15,054 bases of DNA from Raineyella sp964402325 (GCA_964402325.1 CAYOBI010000065.1:1-15054); one strand, 5' to 3'. Shown: positions 1 through 7,402, counted from the stretch's first letter. Translations and numbers: made by a program. Notes: generated from the sequence alone by a model not told the origin.

Positions 1-55
1 CTGGCACTGGCAGGAGCAGAACCCTTACGGCTACCCGGGGGCGCCGCAGGACTGA
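1..55 (+). CDS. 3' end of an unidentified protein (partial)
   Basis: The second reading frame is open from the left edge to a TGA at 53-55. The visible tail is WHWQEQNPYGYPGAPQD, rich in Tyr, Gly, Pro and Gln, as in the disordered tails of actinobacterial membrane or envelope proteins. It is convergent with the minus-strand gene that ends 18 bp further on. Seventeen residues are too few to name a family. The other two plus frames are also open over this short stretch, so the frame choice rests on residue composition and on the well-placed stop. Confidence 0.4.
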   Translation, partial: WHWQEQNPYGYPGAPQD

Positions 56-73
56 GCCCCGGCCGCCGACCGC

Positions 74-1012
74 TCAGCCGGCGAACGGTGTGACCGGCAC
101 CCCGGGCACGTCGACGTCGAGGGCGAAGATCGCGCCGGCCTCGGGCTCGGGGTCGGCGAGGTTCTCCCGCGAGGTGGTGACGTAGAGGGTGCGCAGGTCC
201 GGCCCGCCCAGCGTGCAGGCGGTGACCAGCTGCACCGGCAGCTCGACCACGGTGAGCAGCTCGCCCTCGGGGGAGACCTGGTGCACCTCGCCGGAGCGGT
301 TCATCGCGATCCAGACGTTGCCGGCGGCGTCCACGCACAGGCCGTCGGGGCTGGCCGGGGAACCGGCCCGTTCGCCGCGGGTGAGGATCGGCGCCTCGTG
401 GAACGGCCGGCGGCCGTCCAGCTCGTCGTCGACCACCTCGAAGACGTCGGTGCGCTTCAGGCCGGTGTCGTTGTAGTAGGCCCGCGAGTGGTCGGCGGTG
501 AAGGCGATGCCGTTGGAGGTGGACACCTCGGCGGCGACGATCTCGGCGGCCCCGTCGGGGGCGATCCGGTAGAGCGCCGAGGCCTCCGGCGTCCGGTCGT
601 ACGCCATCCCGCCGGCGTAGAGCCGGCCCCACGGGTCGGTGCCGCCCTCGTTCATCCGCAGGTTCGGGTCGTCCCAGAGCGCCACCACCCGCTCCGGCGG
701 CTGGTCGACCTCGTCGGCGAGCCCGTAGCCGCGCTCCAGCCCGACCACGTAGCCGCCCTCCGAGCGCGGCCGGCAGAACGCGGCGATCGGCTGCCACTCG
801 GGGCCGAGCGCCGTGCCCACCGCGGCGTCGACCCAGGGGCCGGTGCCGACGTGCAGCCGGTCGACGGTGCCGTCGGCGCGCAGCGTCATCAGGTCCCCGG
901 CGAGCAGGTCGACCCAGCGCAGGCCGCCCCACGCGGTGGACCAGACGGGACCCTCGGCGTGGTAGCAGAGCGGCTCGGTGATCCGGGTGGCGGTGCGGCG
1001 TACGGCTGTCAT
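74..1012 (-). CDS. SMP-30/gluconolactonase/LRE family protein
   Basis: A 312-residue protein, the usual length for the SMP-30/gluconolactonase/LRE six-bladed beta-propeller family. These are cytoplasmic metal-dependent lactonases or esterases that open sugar lactones or related substrates. The expected metal ligands can be picked out: Glu20 in the AEGPVW motif, Asn167 in the SNGIAF segment and Asp223 in SPDG. The substrate-site Asn121 lies in RMNEGG, where many relatives have Asn-Asp; here the second residue is Glu. The segment DAAGNVWIA is typical of blade repeats. There is no signal peptide. The ATG has no clear Shine-Dalgarno sequence; a TAGCCT box six bases upstream suggests a leaderless mRNA. 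It lies 47 bp downstream of the TetR gene on the same strand, but the two need not be functionally linked. The family is clear; the substrate is unknown. Confidence 0.85.
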   Translation of the reverse strand: MTAVRRTATRITEPLCYHAEGPVWSTAWGGLRWVDLLAGDLMTLRADGTVDRLHVGTGPWVDAAVGTALGPEWQPIAAFCRPRSEGGYVVGLERGYGLADEVDQPPERVVALWDDPNLRMNEGGTDPWGRLYAGGMAYDRTPEASALYRIAPDGAAEIVAAEVSTSNGIAFTADHSRAYYNDTGLKRTDVFEVVDDELDGRRPFHEAPILTRGERAGSPASPDGLCVDAAGNVWIAMNRSGEVHQVSPEGELLTVVELPVQLVTACTLGGPDLRTLYVTTSRENLADPEPEAGAIFALDVDVPGVPVTPFAG

Positions 1013-1018
1013 GGACTC

Positions 1019-1024
1019 AGGCTA
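1019..1024 (-). promoter_or_regulatory. -10 box of the SMP-30 gene, leaderless type
   Basis: TAGCCT read on the minus strand fits TANNNT. It is followed by exactly six bases (GAGTCC) and then the ATG. Transcription would therefore start at or next to the start codon. No obvious -35 hexamer was seen. Confidence 0.5.
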
Positions 1025-1059
1025 CGTCGCCGGACCCGCCGCCAGTCCGGACGAGCAGA

Positions 1060-1719
1060 TCAGGCCGGGCGCCCTGCGGGCCGGACGATGCTGGCCATCA
1101 CGTGGATGAAGGGGGCCAGGCAGGCCTGGACCCGCTCGACGTCACCCAGTTCAGGGTGCAGCAGCAGGGCCTGCAGCACGGTGCCCTCGTACATGTCGTC
1201 GAGGATCTGCAGCACGGAGTCCTCCGGGACGGTGAACTCCCAGCCGCTCATCTGCCCGATGGTCAGTGCGCCGCGCAGCAGCGCCGCCCGGGTCTCGCGC
1301 TGGTGGGTGAGGAAGGCCTCGCGGATCTCCGGCTCGCGCGCCGCGTAGAGGCGCAGCTCGGCCGACGCCATCACCCAGTCCCGGTCCAGCCGGCGCATCG
1401 ACACGAAGCGGCGCACCGCGTCCTCGACCAGCGCGTCCAGCTGTTCCGGTGTGGTCACGGTGTGGGCGGCCAGGTCGGACTCCGCCACTCCCGCGACCAG
1501 TGCCGTCTGCCGGTCCCGGTCCTGGGCCAGCAGCGCGAGCACCAGGTCGTTCTTCGAGGCGTAGTTGGAGTAGAAGGCGCCGCGGGTGAAGCCGGCGCGG
1601 TCACAGATCTCCTCCACGCTCGCCGCCAGGACCCCGCGCTCGGCGAACACGCCGACGGCCCCGTCGAGCAGCCGCTGCCGGGTCTCGGCGCGCCGGGGCG
1701 AGATGGGGATGTCGGACAT
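1060..1719 (-). CDS. TetR/AcrR family transcriptional repressor
   Basis: A 219-residue protein with an N-terminal TetR DNA-binding domain. Residues 12-60 hold the helix-turn-helix: RQRLLDGAVGVFAERG, then SVEEICDRAGFTRGAFYSNY and the following KNDL. The C-terminal part (about 70-219) is a ligand-binding and dimerisation domain with no recognisable specificity. The ATG is preceded by a strong Shine-Dalgarno sequence, GGAGGAG, five bases upstream. The gene is divergent from the MMPL/YhgE operon, the usual layout for a local repressor of an efflux or envelope transporter. A palindrome overlapping its own -10 box suggests autorepression. The inducer is unknown. Confidence 0.92.
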   Translation of the reverse strand: MSDIPISPRRAETRQRLLDGAVGVFAERGVLAASVEEICDRAGFTRGAFYSNYASKNDLVLALLAQDRDRQTALVAGVAESDLAAHTVTTPEQLDALVEDAVRRFVSMRRLDRDWVMASAELRLYAAREPEIREAFLTHQRETRAALLRGALTIGQMSGWEFTVPEDSVLQILDDMYEGTVLQALLLHPELGDVERVQACLAPFIHVMASIVRPAGRPA

Positions 1720-1746
1720 GCTGCTCCTCCATTGGGGGTGTCGCGA

Positions 1747-1761
1747 GCAGGTTACTCCTGC
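1747..1761. promoter_or_regulatory. Candidate TetR operator 1
   Basis: GCAGG-TTACT-CCTGC is an inverted repeat with 5-bp arms and a 5-bp spacer. It lies directly over the predicted tetR -10 box (TAACCT on the minus strand). A site here would block tetR transcription. Half-site size and overall length fit TetR-family operators; binding is inferred only. Confidence 0.4.
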
Positions 1762-1924
1762 CGGACCCGCCCGCCCCGGACGTTCACCGGCCCGGTCCGG
1801 CGGGGGTTCCGGGGGTTGTCCTCAGGGTTGTCAGCGGGGCCCTCCCCAGGGCTGTCCCGGGCCGTGCCCAGGGGTGGTGCCGGAGCTCAGATCCAGCGGG
1901 TCCGGAGCACCCGCAGGGGATGGA

Positions 1925-1930
1925 TACACT
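1925..1930 (+). promoter_or_regulatory. -10 box of the MMPL-YhgE operon
   Basis: TACACT matches TATAAT at four positions and sits in a locally AT-rich stretch (GGATACACTGTTGTCTTG). It predicts a start near 1937. No good -35 is visible at 16-18 bp, so activity may depend on other contacts or the call may be wrong. Confidence 0.4.
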
Positions 1931-1951
1931 GTTGTCTTGATTGCGTCGGCT

Positions 1952-1966
1952 GCAGATTCCTCCGGC
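1952..1966 (+). promoter_or_regulatory. Candidate TetR operator 2
   Basis: GCAGATTCCTCCGGC matches operator candidate 1 at 12 of 15 positions without gaps. It lies about 15 bp after the predicted MMPL transcription start and 25 bp before the start codon. The second half-site is imperfect, so it may be a weaker site or a chance match. Confidence 0.3.
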
Positions 1967-1990
1967 GCGACGAGCAGGTGGGGAGTCGCG

Positions 1991-4945
1991 ATGTCGTCGG
2001 TGCTGTATTCCATCGGCCGGTGGTGCTTCCGCCACGGCGGCCGCGTCCTGATCGGCTGGCTGCTCGTGCTGGCCGTCACCGGCGGCGCGGCCCTGCTGAT
2101 GATGGACACGTTCGACGACTCGTTCACGCTGCCCGGCACCCAGTCCCAGCAGGCCCTCGACCAACTGGGGATGACCTTCCCGGAGATGTCCGGCGCCTCG
2201 GCCACCATGGTCGTCGTCACCGGGGCGGACCGTTCCCTCGACGACCCCGACGTACGGACCGCGATCGAGGCGACGACGGACGAGATCGGCAAGCTCGACT
2301 TCGTCCGGACGACCCAGTCGCCGTACTCCGACATGGTCACCGGGATGATCAGCACCGACCGGAAGGCCGGGCTGTCCTCGATCATGCTGACCGTCCACAT
2401 GACCGACTTCACCACCGAGCAGAAGGACACCCTGCTGGCCGCGGCCGACCGGTTGCAGACCCGGCTGCCGGCCGGCTCCACGGTGCGACTCGGCGGTGAG
2501 GCGTTCAACGCCACCATCCCGACGCTCGGCGTCGTCGAACTGCTCGGCATGGGCGTCGCCCTGGTCGTGCTGGTGCTGACGATGGGGTCGCTGATCGCCG
2601 CCGGCATGCCACTGGTCGTCGCGCTGATCAGCGTCGGCGTGTCGATGACCCTGATCCTGGCCGCCACCGGCCTGACCACGATGAACTCCACCACCCCGAT
2701 GCTGGCGCTGATGCTGGGGCTCGCGGTCGGCATCGACTACGCCCTGTTCATCCTGTCCCGGCACCGCGAACAGCTCGGCCAGGGCCTGGACGCCGAGGAG
2801 TCCGCCGCCCGCGCCGTCGCGACCAGCGGGTCGGCGGTCGTCTTCGCCGGCCTGACCGTCTTCATCGCGCTGATCGGCCTGGGCGTGGCCGGCATCCCGT
2901 TCCTCACCACGATGGGCATCGCCGCCGCGATGGCGATCGCCATCACCGTCGGGATCGCCCTCACCCTGGTGCCCGCCCTCGCCGGCCTCGCCGGGGAGCG
3001 GATGCGGCCCAGGCCGCGCCGGCTGAGCCGGCACGAACAGCGCCGCCGGGCGGCCGGCGGCAGCTTCACCGACGACCCGTACGACATCGCCCGGCTCCGG
3101 ATGCAGGCCGTCGCCGAGGGCCGTGGGGGTGGCCCGTCCGGGTGGTGGGTGCGGACCGTCACCCGTCGCCCCGTGCTCACCGTCGTCGCGGTGGTGCTGC
3201 TGCTCTGCGCCCTGGCGGTGCCGGTGCGCGACATGCAGCTCGCCCTGCCCAACGCCGGCCAGGCCCGGGCCGGCACCCCGGCCCGCGAGGCGTACGACCT
3301 GATCGCGGAGCACTTCGGGCCGGGCTACAACGGCCCGCTGGTGGTCACCGCGCAGATCGTCGGCTCGACCGACCCGCTCGGCGTGATGGCCGGCCTGAAG
3401 AAGGACATCGAGGCGATGCCCGGCGTCGCGATCGTGCCGATCGCCACCCCGAACCGCACCGCCGACACCGGCATCGTGCAGATCTTCCCGACCACCGCCC
3501 CCGACGACCCCGCCACCGAACAGCTGGTGCAGCGGATCCGCGCCGCCGCGCCGGACTGGAAGGATCGCTACGGCACCGATACCGCGGTGACCGGCTACAC
3601 CGCCGTCGCGATCGACGTGTCCCAGCGCCTCGGCGCGGCCCTGCTGCCGTTCGGCATCTTCGTGGTCGGGCTGTCCATGGTGCTGCTCACCATGGTCTTC
3701 CGCTCGCTGGTGGTGCCGATCAAGGCCACCATCGGCTACCTGCTGTCGGTCCTCGCCTGCTTCGGCCTCACCACGCTGGTCTTCACCGACGGCGTCGGCG
3801 CCCGGCTGATCAACGTCGAGGTGCCCGGGCCGCTGATCTCGTTCCTGCCGATCATCACCATGGGCATCCTCTTCGGCCTGTCGATGGACTACGAGGTGTT
3901 CCTCGTCTCCCGGATGCGGGAGGAGCACGTGCACGGCCGGTCGGCGCGGGCCGCGGTGCACACCGGCTTCGTCGGGTCGGCGATGGTGGTCGTCGCCGCC
4001 GCGGTGATCATGGTCTCGGTCTTCGCCTTCTTCGTCCCCGAGTCGGACCGCGGCTCGCTGCAGCCGATCGCCTTCGCGCTGACCGTCGGCGTGGCGATCG
4101 ACGCGTTCCTGGTCCGGATGACGCTCGTCCCGGCGGTGATGGCGCTGCTCGGCGACCGGGCCTGGTGGCTGCCGCATTGGTTGGACGTCCGGCTGCCGAT
4201 GCTCGACGTCGAGGGCTCGGACCTGGCCCGCGAGCTGGCGCTGCGGCACTGGCCCGCTCCGGGCGAACCGACAGTGCTCACCGCCGAGGGCCTGGTCGCC
4301 GGTGACGCCGACCGCAAGCTGAACCACCCCGTCGACCTGCGCCTGCAGCCCGGGGAGCGGCTGCTGGTGACCGGCGAACCGGCCGACCGTACGGCCCTGC
4401 TGCTGGCGCTGGCCGGCCGGCTTCCGGTGGCCGAGGGTCGTGCCCGGGTCGGCGGCCGGCTGCTGGAGCAGGCCGGCCGGGTCCGTCGCCGGGTGGCGTA
4501 CGTCGACCTGTGGCGCAGCCCCGACCCGGTGGTCGACCTCGCCCGGCTGGTCGACCGGCCGACCGACGCCCGGCAGGTGATCGTCATCGACGACGCCGAC
4601 ATGGCCGCCGACGCCCGCACCCGCGCACTGCTGGCCTCCCTGGTGCGGCACAGCCCCGCCACCGTGGTGATCGGCGCCCTGGACGAGCGCGGCCTGGAGC
4701 CGCTGTTGCCGTACGGCACCCCGCGGGTGATGGCCCGGCCGTACGTGCCCGCGGCCACCGGGCCGGCCGCGCCCGAGCAGGCGGCCCCGACCGCACCACC
4801 GCCGGGGACGCCGGTCCCGGCGCCGGACCTGGACGGCGACACCGTCGACGGTGTCGCCCGGGACGGCTTCCGCGCCACCCCGCTGGACGGGGCCGCTCAC
4901 CCCGGATCCCCCGACGCCGTCCTCCAGGCAGGAGACCACCGATGA
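1991..4945 (+). CDS. MMPL transporter with a C-terminal degenerate ABC-ATPase-like domain
   Basis: A 984-residue inner-membrane protein of the RND superfamily, MMPL branch, which uses proton flow to move lipids or other hydrophobic compounds. It has two repeats. Helix 1 is at about 18-37, an external domain at 40-178 and helices at 180-335; a second half has a helix near 394-412, an external domain to about 545 and helices at 549-720. The proton-relay Asp-Tyr pairs are at 249-250 (VGIDY) and 633-634 (SMDYE). Residues about 756-918 form an extra cytoplasmic domain resembling a shortened, catalytically dead ABC ATPase. A Pro/Ala-rich tail follows to 984. The frame stays open upstream to 1586, but the ATG at 1991 is chosen because GGGGAG precedes it and MSSVLYSIGRWCFRHGG is a normal MMPL start. 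The stop overlaps the YhgE start. Substrate unknown. Confidence 0.93.
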   Translation: MSSVLYSIGRWCFRHGGRVLIGWLLVLAVTGGAALLMMDTFDDSFTLPGTQSQQALDQLGMTFPEMSGASATMVVVTGADRSLDDPDVRTAIEATTDEIGKLDFVRTTQSPYSDMVTGMISTDRKAGLSSIMLTVHMTDFTTEQKDTLLAAADRLQTRLPAGSTVRLGGEAFNATIPTLGVVELLGMGVALVVLVLTMGSLIAAGMPLVVALISVGVSMTLILAATGLTTMNSTTPMLALMLGLAVGIDYALFILSRHREQLGQGLDAEESAARAVATSGSAVVFAGLTVFIALIGLGVAGIPFLTTMGIAAAMAIAITVGIALTLVPALAGLAGERMRPRPRRLSRHEQRRRAAGGSFTDDPYDIARLRMQAVAEGRGGGPSGWWVRTVTRRPVLTVVAVVLLLCALAVPVRDMQLALPNAGQARAGTPAREAYDLIAEHFGPGYNGPLVVTAQIVGSTDPLGVMAGLKKDIEAMPGVAIVPIATPNRTADTGIVQIFPTTAPDDPATEQLVQRIRAAAPDWKDRYGTDTAVTGYTAVAIDVSQRLGAALLPFGIFVVGLSMVLLTMVFRSLVVPIKATIGYLLSVLACFGLTTLVFTDGVGARLINVEVPGPLISFLPIITMGILFGLSMDYEVFLVSRMREEHVHGRSARAAVHTGFVGSAMVVVAAAVIMVSVFAFFVPESDRGSLQPIAFALTVGVAIDAFLVRMTLVPAVMALLGDRAWWLPHWLDVRLPMLDVEGSDLARELALRHWPAPGEPTVLTAEGLVAGDADRKLNHPVDLRLQPGERLLVTGEPADRTALLLALAGRLPVAEGRARVGGRLLEQAGRVRRRVAYVDLWRSPDPVVDLARLVDRPTDARQVIVIDDADMAADARTRALLASLVRHSPATVVIGALDERGLEPLLPYGTPRVMARPYVPAATGPAAPEQAAPTAPPPGTPVPAPDLDGDTVDGVARDGFRATPLDGAAHPGSPDAVLQAGDHR
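4256..4744 (+). other. Pseudo-ABC-ATPase domain within the MMPL protein
   Basis: This codes for residues about 756-918. LLVTGEPADRTALLLALAGR aligns with the ABC Walker A region, but the Gly-Lys-Ser core is replaced by Arg800-Thr801-Ala802. The following VAEGRARVGGR matches the next ABC strand and hairpin. RRRVAYVDL stands where a Q-loop (AYVPQ) would be, without the Gln. VIVIDDAD (863-870) is a Walker-B-like strand. No LSGGQ signature is present and the helical subdomain seems largely deleted. TVVIGALDER matches the switch-His strand, with Leu where His is expected. The order of elements is right and all the catalytic ones are altered. Identification is by eye and needs a profile or structure check. 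Confidence 0.6.
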
Positions 4946-7362
4946 CCACGAACTCCGCCGGCCCGACCCGCTCCGGGGCCGTCCGACGCTGGGCGGTCGT
5001 GCTCGGTCTGGTGCTGGTACCGCTGCTCATCGTCGGGTCGCTCGGCTGGGTGACCGCGCGGGCCGAGCCGCTCCGCCCGACCGTACGGGCCGCGATCGTC
5101 AACAAGGACGTGCCGGTGACCATCGCCGGCCAGATGGCGCCGATGGGCCGCCAGCTGTCCGCCGCCCTGGTCGAGGGCCCGTCGCAGGGCACCGGCTACA
5201 CCTGGGTGCTCAGCGACGAGAGCGACGCCGCCGCCGGTCTCGCCTCCGGCCGGTACGTCGCCCGGGTGGTCATCCCGGAGGACTTCTCCGCGGCCGCCAC
5301 CTCGTACGGCGGGGCGGCGAAGGACGCCCGCCAGGCCCGGATCGACGTGACCACCTCCTCGATCACCGGGGTCGCGGACGCCGACATCGCCCGGCAGCTG
5401 GCCGACGCCGCCGCCCGGAGCCTGAACACCACGCTGACGAAGGGCTACCTGGACCAGGTGTACCTGGGCTTCAACAAGTCCGCCGACGGCATGCGCCAGC
5501 TCGCCTCCGGCACCTCCGACCTGGCCGACGGGGCCGCTCAGCTGTCCGGCGGCGCCGCCTCGGCGCACACCGGGTCGGTCCAGCTCGCCGACGGCCTGGA
5601 CCAGCTGAAGACCGGCACCGCCCAGCTGCCGGCCCGGACCGCCCAGCTGGCGGCCGGCTCCCGGCAGGTCTCCGACGGCATGGCGCAGCTCTCCACCGGG
5701 CTCACCCAGCTGTCCGACGGGGCCAACCAGCTCTCCGGCGGCGCCACCACGTACGCCGCGGGGGTGAAGCAGTACACCGACGGGGTCGGCTCGGCCGCCG
5801 ACGGGGCGGCCCAGATCAGCGCCGGGATCAACCAGCTCAGCAGCGAGCTCGACTCCGCCCTGCCCAGCCCCGAACAGCTGGCCCGGATCCAGCAGACGAT
5901 CGACCAGCTGCGCCCGGTGCTGGAGCAGGTCACCGCCGCCCTCAAGGACATGCAGGGCACCGCCGACCGGCTCAGCGCCGGCACCGGGGCCGTGGTGAAG
6001 GGCCTCGACAGCACCGTCACCGACCTCAAGGCGCTCTCGTCGGGCTCGGTGACCTGCCCGGCCGACATCGCCGCCCGGGGTCAGGCGGCCTGTGACGGCT
6101 GGAAGGCCGGCGTCAAGGAGGGCGCCGACCGTGCCCTCGCGCTGCTCACCACCAAGGACCCGAAGACCGGCTACAGCGTCGTCACCGCGGCGCAGGCCGC
6201 CGACAGCGCCGCGACCGGCTTCCAGGAGCTGGTCCGGGCCAACGGCGGCACCCTGCCCGGCCTTGATGCGGCGCAGATCGACGCGATCATGGCCGCCCTG
6301 ACCGACCTGCCCGGCCAGGTCTCCCAGCTGCAGTCGGGCGTGCACCAGCTCAACGACGGCGCCGCCCAGCTGTCCAGCGGCCTGGCCCAGCTGAAGGCCA
6401 ACGGCCCGGCGCTCGCCGACGGGGCGAACCAACTGGCCTCCGGCAGCGGGCAGCTCGCCTCCGGTGCCGCCGCGTCCGCCTCCGGTGCCTCCCGGCTCGC
6501 CTCCGGCGCCGCTCAGCTGGCCGACGGCACCCAACAGCTGGCCGCCGGCATGGTCACCCTCGCCTCCGGCATCGGCCGGACCGCCGACGGGGGCCGCCAG
6601 CTCGCCGACGGGCTGGGACAACTCGCCGACGGCGCCGCCAAGCTCGCCGACGGTGCCGACCAGCTGGCCCGCGGCGTGGCCGACAACGTCGGCGCCATCC
6701 CCACCTACACCGACGCCGAGCGCCAGAACCTCGCCACCGTCGTGGCCGCCCCGGTCGCCACCGACGGCAGCGTCTCGGCCACCCCGGTGCTGGCCGCCGG
6801 CGCCCTGATCGCCGTCGTCGCGCTGTGGCTGGGCACCCTGGCGACGTACGTGCTGCGCCGGCCGGTTCCGTCCCGGCTGCTCGGCTCGACCCGGTCCACC
6901 CCGTGGCTGCTGGCCCGGACCGTCGGCCCCGGTGTCGGCATCGCCGTCGTCCAGGCGGTCGGGATCGCGCTGGCCGTCCAGGCGGTGATGGGGCTGCCCT
7001 TCGGCCGGGCGGCGGCGGTGCTCGGCCTGTTGGTGCTGGGCGGGGTGATGTTCGCCCTGGTCCAGCACGCCCTGGTCGCCTGGGGCGGCAACGTCGGCCG
7101 GGCGATCAGCCTGCTGATGGCCGTGCTCACCGTCGCCTCCGGCATCACCTCGGCGGTGCCCGGCCTGTTCGACACCGTACGACCCCTGGTGGCGCTCAGC
7201 CCGGTGCTGGACGCGGTGCGCGCCGCGGCCACCGGCGGGTCGGTCGGCGGGCCGCTGTTCGGGATCCTCGCCTGGGCGCTGCTCGGCCTGGTCGCCGGCG
7301 GCCTGGCGGTGATGCGGGAACGCCGCGTCGGCGTGGCGCAGTTCGTCCGGTCGTACGCGTGA
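4942..7362 (+). CDS. YhgE/Pip domain membrane protein
   Basis: An 806-residue protein of the YhgE/Pip family (Bacillus YhgE, phage infection protein Pip). It has one N-terminal helix at about 17-37, a large extracytoplasmic domain from about 45 to 612, and some five or six helices from 615 to 795 resembling ABC-2-type permease membrane domains. The external part starts with the conserved segment around VRAAIVNKDVPV and contains two runs of heptads of the form QLxxGxx, at 172-304 and 462-580. Between them is a 157-residue insert holding the only two cysteines, Cys372 and Cys384, which could form a disulfide. The ATG overlaps the MMPL stop (ATGA) and AGGAG lies seven bases upstream, so translation is coupled. 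Family members are linked to phage adsorption and to protein or lipid export; the exact role here is unknown. Confidence 0.92.
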   Translation: MTTNSAGPTRSGAVRRWAVVLGLVLVPLLIVGSLGWVTARAEPLRPTVRAAIVNKDVPVTIAGQMAPMGRQLSAALVEGPSQGTGYTWVLSDESDAAAGLASGRYVARVVIPEDFSAAATSYGGAAKDARQARIDVTTSSITGVADADIARQLADAAARSLNTTLTKGYLDQVYLGFNKSADGMRQLASGTSDLADGAAQLSGGAASAHTGSVQLADGLDQLKTGTAQLPARTAQLAAGSRQVSDGMAQLSTGLTQLSDGANQLSGGATTYAAGVKQYTDGVGSAADGAAQISAGINQLSSELDSALPSPEQLARIQQTIDQLRPVLEQVTAALKDMQGTADRLSAGTGAVVKGLDSTVTDLKALSSGSVTCPADIAARGQAACDGWKAGVKEGADRALALLTTKDPKTGYSVVTAAQAADSAATGFQELVRANGGTLPGLDAAQIDAIMAALTDLPGQVSQLQSGVHQLNDGAAQLSSGLAQLKANGPALADGANQLASGSGQLASGAAASASGASRLASGAAQLADGTQQLAAGMVTLASGIGRTADGGRQLADGLGQLADGAAKLADGADQLARGVADNVGAIPTYTDAERQNLATVVAAPVATDGSVSATPVLAAGALIAVVALWLGTLATYVLRRPVPSRLLGSTRSTPWLLARTVGPGVGIAVVQAVGIALAVQAVMGLPFGRAAAVLGLLVLGGVMFALVQHALVAWGGNVGRAISLLMAVLTVASGITSAVPGLFDTVRPLVALSPVLDAVRAAATGGSVGGPLFGILAWALLGLVAGGLAVMRERRVGVAQFVRSYA
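5455..5853 (+). repeat. Heptad-repeat array 1 in YhgE
   Basis: This codes for residues 172-304, an unbroken 7-residue register of the type [QDKS]-L-x-x-G-x-x. Units such as QLADGLD, QLKTGTA, QVSDGMA and QLSDGAN follow each other without insertion. Seventeen units run from residue 186; two more at 172 and 179 fit more loosely. The DNA repeats are imperfect. Confidence 0.8.
6325..6681 (+). repeat. Heptad-repeat array 2 in YhgE
   Basis: This codes for residues 462-580, exactly 17 consecutive heptads (QLQSGVH, QLNDGAA, QLSSGLA and so on to QLARGVA). It is the same motif and the same core length as array 1, and GCCGACGG recurs in the DNA. Confidence 0.85.
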
Positions 7363-7377
7363 GCCGGGCCGCGCCGG

Positions 7378-7402
7378 CACGGCGCCGTAGCATGGCGCCG
7401 TG
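7378..7402. promoter_or_regulatory. Inverted repeat enclosing a leaderless promoter
   Basis: CACGGCGCC and GGCGCCGTG are perfect 9-bp arms around the 7-base loop GTAGCAT. The loop holds the -10 box TAGCAT (7388-7393), and the right arm includes the six-base spacer and the GTG start of the next gene. It begins 16 bp after the YhgE stop, so it could also end the MMPL-YhgE transcript. No T-run follows. Operator, terminator or both are possible. Confidence 0.5.

Larger units (their letters stand above)
1720..1990. promoter_or_regulatory. Divergent tetR-MMPL control region
   Basis: A 271-bp gap between divergent genes. The tetR side has a TAACCT -10 candidate (1754-1749, minus). The MMPL side has TACACT at 1925-1930 in the only AT-richer stretch of the gap, predicting transcription from about 1937 and a leader of about 54 nt. 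The middle (1800-1880) is strongly G-rich, with three copies of a GGGYTGTC motif (near 1813, 1825 and 1849) and a small hairpin, GCCCT-CCCC-AGGGC. A Shine-Dalgarno sequence (GGGGAG, ending at 1985) precedes the MMPL ATG. No -35 hexamers stand out. Confidence 0.55.

Noticed and set aside
1937..1939. In-frame TTG at the predicted MMPL transcription start as a leaderless start codon
   Set aside because: TTG is a poor leaderless start, and the added 18 residues (Ala/Ser-rich) are not typical of MMPL proteins.
1586..1990. Upstream extension of the MMPL protein to 1586
   Set aside because: It overlaps the tetR gene and the control region. The ATG at 1991 has a Shine-Dalgarno sequence and gives a normal MMPL N-terminus.
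1784..4939. Long open frame on the minus strand opposite the MMPL gene (1051 codons)
   Set aside because: It is rich in His, Gln, Arg, Gly and Asp with no hydrophobic core or known motif, as expected from the antisense of a GC-rich gene. The opposite strand has clear MMPL helices and motifs.
5497..6681. Tandem DNA repeats or a CRISPR-like array in the YhgE gene
   Set aside because: The repetition is at the protein heptad level with varied codons. There are no constant direct repeats with unique spacers.
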